64,000 nt of DNA, taken from DASRHD01 sp035485575 (GTDB taxonomy: Bacteria; Verrucomicrobiota; Verrucomicrobiia; Opitutales; Opitutaceae). This document shows, piece by piece, positions 58,842 to 64,000 of this stretch. The stretch lies in the NCBI GenBank assembly GCA_035485575.1, contig DATHNW010000016.1, positions 115,745 through 179,744 of the forward strand. Direction: 5' to 3'. The notes below the pieces were generated by a model. The model was not told where the DNA came from and ran no database searches. It saw nothing but the letters and a program-made list of their open reading frames with translations. Positions within the stretch are counted from its first letter, which is position 1; each line of letters starts with the position of its first letter. The position numbers and the translations under genes are program-made.

Positions 58842-59822
58842 CTAAAAGAACACCGCTTCGCTCAGTGCGAGTTCAGGCGGGAGCAGGCTGACGGTCGTGG
58901 GCAGCGTCATCCGGCCTGCGCCGAAATCGGCTTCGAGCAGGCTGCTGTTTTTCGCAAAATCGCCCTGCCAGCGGAATTGGTGCCCGCCGTCATAATCAAA
59001 GCGCAATTCGATGCTGCCGGGCATTCCCGTGGACAACGGCGCAGCCGCATAGTTCACCGCCGGCGCGGCGCCGCATTGCATGAGACGTTCGCGCGCCCAT
59101 GCGAGCAGCACACGGCCCTCGGCGGCAAAGGCCGGCGCAGCCGCGACGGTGACCGTGCGCAGGCCTTCGACGAGCAGCGCCGGCGCATAAGCCGCAAGAA
59201 ACTGCCCGATGCCCTGCCGCACGTGCAGCAGGCGTGCATACGCGAGATCGTGCACGGCCTCGGGCCGCGGCCAGGGGAAGGTCAGCGTTTCAGGCGGCGC
59301 CACCGCGCTGTCGATCAGCACCCGGCGCGAGTTGGTGAGCAGGTATTGGTAGTCCGCCAGCCGCGACGCCGACGAAAATCCGTACGCCCAGTAATAGAGC
59401 GGCAGATCGGTCGAGAGACAGACGGAAACCTCGTTCTCCAGAAACTGCCGCGCCGCCTGCGGATAGCTCAGCGCGACAAACTCGACGCAGCGCGTGTCGC
59501 CCTTCGATTTGCCGAGAAAGCATTCGCCGTAGATTTTTGCGCGCATCTCCGTCGCACCGTCCCCGGGCGGAAGCGGGCAGAGCAGGACAACGCGGCACGG
59601 ATAGCGCTGGGCAAAGCGCAGCGCGGTCTGGAATTGCGCGAGCGCATCCTCGGGCGACGTGCCAAAGCCGAAGTGCAGCACGAAATTGAGCTGCGTGGCC
59701 TTGAGGTCGGTCGGCGCGGCGCCGCCCTGCGCGGCGGTGTCGTCCCACATCTTGGCCAGGCTGCCGGAAATGGAGCCGACAGGCACCTCGAGGCCGGGCA
59801 GGGTTTGAAAAACCGCGGACAT
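58842..59822 (-). CDS. opcA: OpcA-like glucose-6-phosphate dehydrogenase assembly protein
   Basis: 326 residues. OpcA proteins activate or assemble glucose-6-phosphate dehydrogenase, and are best known from cyanobacteria and actinobacteria. Placed here from overall pattern: LNFVLHFGFG near the start, YPCRVVLLCPLPP, GECFLGKSKGDTRCVEFVAL and LSTDLPLYYWAYGFSSASRL, where the C/F-x4-L-P-x-Y-Y-W-x-Y region is a family sign I recognise. It follows zwf by 12 bases on the same strand, which is the expected context. Starts ATG 59822. The middle and end diverge. Confidence 0.75.
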   Translation of the reverse strand: MSAVFQTLPGLEVPVGSISGSLAKMWDDTAAQGGAAPTDLKATQLNFVLHFGFGTSPEDALAQFQTALRFAQRYPCRVVLLCPLPPGDGATEMRAKIYGECFLGKSKGDTRCVEFVALSYPQAARQFLENEVSVCLSTDLPLYYWAYGFSSASRLADYQYLLTNSRRVLIDSAVAPPETLTFPWPRPEAVHDLAYARLLHVRQGIGQFLAAYAPALLVEGLRTVTVAAAPAFAAEGRVLLAWARERLMQCGAAPAVNYAAAPLSTGMPGSIELRFDYDGGHQFRWQGDFAKNSSLLEADFGAGRMTLPTTVSLLPPELALSEAVFF

Positions 59823-59834
59823 GGCGGCAATGGA

Positions 59835-61373
59835 TCAGGGCTGGCGCCAGACCCGGTCGTTTTTGGCCAGCAGCGCCTCGGCGCTGGCCGGACCCCAGGC
59901 CCCGGAGGCATAGCTGTCCATGCCCTCGCGGCCAGCCGCGGCCCAGTTTTCGAGCACGGGCGTGTAGAGCTGCCACGACGTCTCGGCCTCGTCGCCACGG
60001 ATGAAAAGCGTGCCATCGCTAATCATTGCGTCGAGCACGAGGCGTTCGTAGGCCTCCGGCGTGTTGGAGCCGAAGGTCGTGCTGTAGCGGAAATTCATCT
60101 TCACCGGCTGGGTCCGGGTCTCAAGGCCGGGAATTTTTCCGTTGAGAATCAGGCTGAGCCCCTCGTCCGGCTGGATCTGGAACGCCAGGGTGTTGGCCGC
60201 AAGATCGAATCGGTTCCCCTCGGCAAAAAGGGTGCCGGGCGGACATTTGAAATTGACCGCGATCTCGGAAACCCGGCGTGCCAGGCGCTTGCCGGAACGC
60301 AGGTAGAACGGCACGCCCTGCCAGCGCCAGTTGTTGATCGAAAGACGGATGGCGGCGTACGTCTCGGTGGCGGACTGCGGATTGACACCGGGCTCCTGCA
60401 GGTATCCCGGCACCTGTTTGCCGCCGATCATGCCGTCGGCATATTGCGCACGCACCACGTCACCGCCGGGGCCGAGCGCGAGCGGCTGGATGGCTTTCAA
60501 CACCTTCACTTTTTCGTCGCGCATGGCCTCGGCATCGAGCGACACCGGCGGCTCCATCGCGGTCAGCGCAAGCAGCTGCATGGTGTGGTTCTGGATCATG
60601 TCGCGTAGGCAGCCGCTCTGTTCGTAGTAGCCGGCACGCGCCTCGACACCGACCTGTTCGGCGACGGTGATTTGAACTGAGTCGATGAAATTTCGATTCC
60701 AGAGCGGCTCGAAAATGGCGTTGGCAAAACGCTGCACAAGCAGGTCCTGCACGGTCTCCTTGCCGAGGTAGTGATCTATGCGGTAAACCTGATGTTCCTC
60801 GAACACGCTGCGGATGGTGCCGTTGAGCGCGCGGGCCGAGTCAAGGTCGCGGCCGAAGGGTTTTTCAATGATCACCTTCGCGTGGTGCGCCTGGCCGAGG
60901 TATTTGCCGGCGAGGCCGCTCGCCCCGAGATTGAGCAGGATGGGCGTGAAGACGGTCGGCGGCGTGGAAATGTAGAAAAGCGACTGCATTTCGCGGCCGC
61001 TTTTTTTCTCGATGTCGGCGATGTGTTGGGCGAGGCGGTCGAAGGCCGGCTTTTCGTCGTAACCGCCGGCCACGTAGGTCGTGTTGGCAGCGACGCGGGC
61101 CCAGATGTCGTCCTTGAGTTCGCGGCGGGAAAATTCGCGGATGGCCTCCGCGGCCATCTTGCGAAATTCGTCGTCGGCGATGGGCTTGCGGCCGTAGCCG
61201 ACCAGATGGAAGTCCGCCGGCAGCAGATTGTCCGCCGCGAGATTGTAGACCGCAGGGATGAGCTTGCGGGCGGTGAGATCGCCCGACGCGCCAAAAATGA
61301 CGACGACCGTCGGCGGCGCACCGCGGTGCTTGCTGAGACCCTGCAGGAACGGATGACGTTGCGTTTCAGCCAT
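59835..61373 (-). CDS. zwf: Glucose-6-phosphate 1-dehydrogenase
   Basis: 512 residues. First step of the oxidative pentose phosphate pathway. NADP fold VVVIFGASGDLTARKLIPAV, substrate signature RIDHYLGKETVQDLLVQRFA with catalytic His, and NRNFIDSVQITVAE. ATG 61373 is chosen before ETQRHPFLQGL; the open frame extends 27 codons upstream with a hydrophobic stretch that is unlike homologues. Downstream opcA starts 12 bases later; upstream yraN ends 77 bases earlier. yraN-zwf-opcA appear to form one transcript. Confidence 0.97.
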   Translation of the reverse strand: MAETQRHPFLQGLSKHRGAPPTVVVIFGASGDLTARKLIPAVYNLAADNLLPADFHLVGYGRKPIADDEFRKMAAEAIREFSRRELKDDIWARVAANTTYVAGGYDEKPAFDRLAQHIADIEKKSGREMQSLFYISTPPTVFTPILLNLGASGLAGKYLGQAHHAKVIIEKPFGRDLDSARALNGTIRSVFEEHQVYRIDHYLGKETVQDLLVQRFANAIFEPLWNRNFIDSVQITVAEQVGVEARAGYYEQSGCLRDMIQNHTMQLLALTAMEPPVSLDAEAMRDEKVKVLKAIQPLALGPGGDVVRAQYADGMIGGKQVPGYLQEPGVNPQSATETYAAIRLSINNWRWQGVPFYLRSGKRLARRVSEIAVNFKCPPGTLFAEGNRFDLAANTLAFQIQPDEGLSLILNGKIPGLETRTQPVKMNFRYSTTFGSNTPEAYERLVLDAMISDGTLFIRGDEAETSWQLYTPVLENWAAAGREGMDSYASGAWGPASAEALLAKNDRVWRQP

Positions 61374-61450
61374 GGCAGGGAAAAGTTTGTCTCGGCATTG
61401 GAGGAGTGAGGCAAGGGAAATGCTCGCCGCCAAAAGCGCAACCCGTCGCA

Positions 61451-61891
61451 TCATTCTCCAAAACTTTTCGGAAACAGCGGGATGTTCTCGAAATGCCGCA
61501 CCTCGGGCGGGCCGCCATCGGCGCGGGTGGCGACTTCCACCACGTCGAAACGAAACGTCCGTGGCCGTGTTTTAGCCGGCAGGGCGCGCAGGTAGATGGT
61601 GCAGGCACGGCGCAAAACCTTTTTCTTGCGCGCATTGACCGCGTAATAGCCAGGCACCAGCGCGCCGGCGGCGCGGGTCTTCACCTCGACAAAAACGAGC
61701 GCTTCACCGTCGCGGCACACCAGGTCGATTTCGTCGCGCCGGTCGCGCGGGCTGCGCCAGTTGCGCGCCACGATGGCGAAGCCCCGCTCACGCCGCAAAA
61801 ACTCCGCCGCGGCGCGTTCGCCCGCCACGCCGGCCGGGGACGGGGCGTCGCTGCGCAGGAAAAGCTTTTTCAACCGGGAAAACATGGCCAT
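61451..61891 (-). CDS. yraN: YraN/UPF0102 family protein
   Basis: 146 residues. Nuclease-like fold of the UPF0102 family, found near rnhB or zwf in many bacteria; role unknown. Conserved residues: GERAAAEFLRRERGFAIVAR (with E and helix), RNWRSPRDRRDEIDLVCRDG, and LVFVEVKTRAAGAL, the D-x9-E-x-K of the restriction endonuclease-like core. An in-frame ATG at 61885 (third residue) is an alternative start. Divergent from the pilB gene, 69 bases apart, so promoters for both may lie between. Confidence 0.9.
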   Translation of the reverse strand: MAMFSRLKKLFLRSDAPSPAGVAGERAAAEFLRRERGFAIVARNWRSPRDRRDEIDLVCRDGEALVFVEVKTRAAGALVPGYYAVNARKKKVLRRACTIYLRALPAKTRPRTFRFDVVEVATRADGGPPEVRHFENIPLFPKSFGE

Positions 61892-61960
61892 GCCGTCGCA
61901 TGATTCTCATTGCGGGTCGCCCCGCGCAATGGCATTCCGCCTGCATCCCCATTTCCAGTC

Positions 61961-64000
61961 ATGGCCACCTCCACACTCGCGAACACCCTGCGCCGGTCGC
62001 TTCTCATCAAGATCATTTCGAAGCCCGCGCCCAGCCGCGAGGACATCAGCTCCGTCGTTGAGCTCACCGCTTCCAAGGTCGTCGAAGCCCTGCAGGCGCA
62101 GTCGATGACGCTCTATCTGGTCGAAGGCAACGACATCTCCTTCAAGCACGTTTACTACTCGCCCACCCTCTGGGCGGCCAACCCGTCCCACGGTGATCAC
62201 TTCAAGGAGCTCACCACGAAACTCCTTGCCACCAAGCTGCCTCTCGGCACCGGCAACGTCGGCAAGGTCATCGCCTCCGGCCAGCCGCTTTTCTTCACGA
62301 AAAAGGGCCCTGATGCGTCATCGCTGCTCTCGATGGCCAAAACCACCGGCTTCGATGTCCAGTCGATGCTCACGGTGCCGCTCAAGACCAACGTCGTCAT
62401 CGGCGCCATCCAGGTGCTGAACAAGGAGCCCTCCGCCGGGACCAATGGCGAGTTCACCCAACGCGACCTCGCGCTGCTCCAGGAGGTCGCGGAGTATTCC
62501 GCCACCCTAATCCAGCGCATGCTGGATCCCAAATTCCAGCTCAGCGCCGAGGACACCGCCAAATTCATCGCCCGCCTCACCGACCTGCCGCTCGTGACCA
62601 AGGTCGAAGAAGTCGAGGCCGACCAGAAGCTCGTCGAGGTCATCGGCGAGGCCATCATCCGCCGCGAGGGCGTCTTCCCGGTCAAAAAGCTCAACGACGG
62701 ACACCTTTCCGTGCTGATGACCAATCCGCTGGATCATGCCAAGCGCGATGCCTTCCAGGAGGCCACGGAATTCGTCATTGAGGAAGTGCACGTCGCCCCG
62801 GCCACGCTGATCGAGCTCCTGCTCAAGAAATTCTTCAAGGACTCCAAGATGCTCACCGCCGGTGATGTCGACATCGGCCGGGTCGCCGAGAGCATCTCCA
62901 CCACCTACGCGGAAGGCGGCGCCACCGAGGCCAATCTCGGCGAACTCGAGGACGAGGAATCCGCCCCCATCATCCAGCTCGCCAACCGCATCATCGAGGA
63001 CGCCTACATCGCCGGCGCGTCCGACATCCACATCGAGCCGCAGGAAAAGGATCTCATGGTGCGCTACCGCATCGATGGCGTGTGCCAGGAAAAGCTCCGC
63101 CTGCCCAAGCAGGCCGCCAACGCTCTCGTCACGCGCCTGAAGATCATGTGCAACCTCGACATCGCCGAGCGCCGCCTCCCGCAGGACGGCCGCATCGTCT
63201 TCAAGAAATACACCAAGAAGAACATCGACGTCGACCTGCGCGTCGCCACCGGCCCGATGAACTTCGGCGAGAAGGTCGTCATGCGCATTCTCGACAAGCA
63301 GAAGTCGACCCTGCCGCTCACGGCCCTCGGTTTCTCCGACGAAAACCTCGCCAAGTACCGCGAGTGCATCCGCCAGCCCTACGGCATGATTTTGCACTGC
63401 GGCCCCACCGGCTCCGGCAAGTCGATGACACTCTATTCCGCCCTCAGCGAGATCAACGAGCCCGACGTCAACATCCAGACCGCCGAGGACCCGATCGAGT
63501 ACACGCTCCCGGGCTTGAACCAGATGCAGATGAACCGCCAGATCGGGCTCACGTTCGCCCGGGCGCTGCGCTGCTACCTGCGCATGGACCCCGACATCAT
63601 CCTCGTCGGCGAAATCCGCGACCAGGAAACCGCCGAGATCGCCATCGAGGCCGCGCTCACCGGCCATCTTCTCGTCTCCACCCTCCACACCAACGATGCG
63701 CCCAGCACCGTCGCGCGTCTCAGTGAAATGGACGTCGAGCCGTTCATGATCTCCGCCTCGCTCGTCTGCGTGTGCGCCCAGCGCCTCATGCGCCGCGTCT
63801 GCAAGAACTGCAAGCAGGCCTACATGCCCGAGGGCCGCGAAAAGCAGATCATCGAAAAAGCCCTCGGCTGGAGCGGCGAAATCTTCAAGGCCAACCCCCA
63901 GGGCTGCCCGACCTGCGGCGGCACCGGCTACAAGGGCCGCGTCGGCATCCACGAGCTCATGACCAACAGCGAGGAGCTCACCGCCGCCATCAATGCCAAG
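61961..64000 (+). CDS. pilB: GAF-fused PilB/GspE type II secretion/type IV pilus ATPase, partial
   Basis: 680 codons are inside the window and the frame is still open at 64000. Residues about 20-180 form a GAF domain (SSVVELTASKVVEALQAQSM, then GTGNVGKVIASGQPLFF and MLTVPLKTNVVIGAIQVLNK), followed by a MshEN-like N-terminal domain and the ATPase: Walker A GPTGSGKSMT near 481, Walker B with DPDIILVGEIRDQET near 543, and HTNDAPSTVARL. The tetracysteine zinc site is Cys614, Cys617, Cys649 and Cys652. PilB drives pilus extension or type II secretion. Fusion to GAF may link it to a small-molecule signal. Starts ATG 61961. Confidence 0.93.
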   Translation, partial: MATSTLANTLRRSLLIKIISKPAPSREDISSVVELTASKVVEALQAQSMTLYLVEGNDISFKHVYYSPTLWAANPSHGDHFKELTTKLLATKLPLGTGNVGKVIASGQPLFFTKKGPDASSLLSMAKTTGFDVQSMLTVPLKTNVVIGAIQVLNKEPSAGTNGEFTQRDLALLQEVAEYSATLIQRMLDPKFQLSAEDTAKFIARLTDLPLVTKVEEVEADQKLVEVIGEAIIRREGVFPVKKLNDGHLSVLMTNPLDHAKRDAFQEATEFVIEEVHVAPATLIELLLKKFFKDSKMLTAGDVDIGRVAESISTTYAEGGATEANLGELEDEESAPIIQLANRIIEDAYIAGASDIHIEPQEKDLMVRYRIDGVCQEKLRLPKQAANALVTRLKIMCNLDIAERRLPQDGRIVFKKYTKKNIDVDLRVATGPMNFGEKVVMRILDKQKSTLPLTALGFSDENLAKYRECIRQPYGMILHCGPTGSGKSMTLYSALSEINEPDVNIQTAEDPIEYTLPGLNQMQMNRQIGLTFARALRCYLRMDPDIILVGEIRDQETAEIAIEAALTGHLLVSTLHTNDAPSTVARLSEMDVEPFMISASLVCVCAQRLMRRVCKNCKQAYMPEGREKQIIEKALGWSGEIFKANPQGCPTCGGTGYKGRVGIHELMTNSEELTAAINAK

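Noticed and set aside
62507..63952. Minus-strand open frame of 481 codons opposite pilB
   Set aside because: Val/Asp/Gly-rich shadow of the PilB frame, which has every ATPase motif.

Overview
The window is ordinary, gene-dense, high-GC bacterial chromosome (61 protein genes and one tRNA recognised, almost no empty space). I infer a member of the Verrucomicrobiota, most likely near Opitutus (Opitutaceae). The basis is a 51-residue small basic protein of a type I know from Verrucomicrobia and Chlamydiae (18619-18774), a double-length UvrA of about 1900 residues as in chlamydiae, outer-membrane and lipid A genes (BamD, LptE, heptosyltransferases, an LpxL-type acyltransferase), and an almost complete lack of Shine-Dalgarno sequences. 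I see no insertion sequence, prophage, CRISPR array or rRNA.

Layout. 1-3.3 kb: end of fabH, then bamD-like, lptE-like, rpe and a GNAT acetyltransferase, one plus-strand run. 3.3-11.5 kb, minus strand: ugd, a PLP aminotransferase, ftsH with a clear terminator, tilS, serS and a heptosyltransferase I-like gene. 11.6-15.5 kb, plus: a fused LpxL-type acyltransferase/heptosyltransferase II, then oppD and oppF. 15.5-19.6 kb: trmL, a lone receiver protein, thrB-smpB-rpoZ, cutA, the small basic protein, a DedA membrane protein and tRNA-Arg(CCG). 19.6-29.1 kb: lpdA, a holin-like membrane protein, a GT4 glycosyltransferase, a DeoR-type regulator and the giant uvrA. 29-34.7 kb is the most accessory-looking part: two more lone receivers, a protein of nine divergent 33-residue ankyrin repeats, eno, DUF1330 and DUF302 proteins, a methyltransferase-like protein and a small membrane protein. 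34.7-44 kb: rlmI, prfC, a YdeI-like protein, a D,D-carboxypeptidase, a His-rich NicO/UreH-like membrane protein and hemF-hemE-hemY. 44-57.6 kb: ileS, a DksA/TraR-like protein, lspA; then on minus yicC, trpB, a PP2C/SpoIIE phosphatase with a STAS protein, acnA and a peroxiredoxin; then tyrS. 57.6-64 kb: a secreted beta-propeller protein, the minus operon yraN-zwf-opcA, and the start of a GAF-fused PilB/GspE ATPase cut by the window end.

Themes. Envelope building recurs (bamD, lptE, ugd, both heptosyltransferase genes, lspA, the carboxypeptidase, GT4), beside heme synthesis, central carbon metabolism (rpe, eno, acnA, lpdA, zwf-opcA) and translation (serS, ileS, tyrS, tilS, trmL, smpB, prfC, rlmI). 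Signalling parts are scattered: three single-domain receivers without kinases, and a STAS/phosphatase pair without its kinase. The observations I rate highest are the window-wide start-codon context (no Shine-Dalgarno, C at -1 in 41 of 53 starts, often a pyrimidine run), the sharp AT-rich switch inside tyrS, the acyltransferase-heptosyltransferase fusion, the tandem UvrA with an altered last Walker B, and the proline-bearing ankyrin array. No wholly new multi-gene system is evident.
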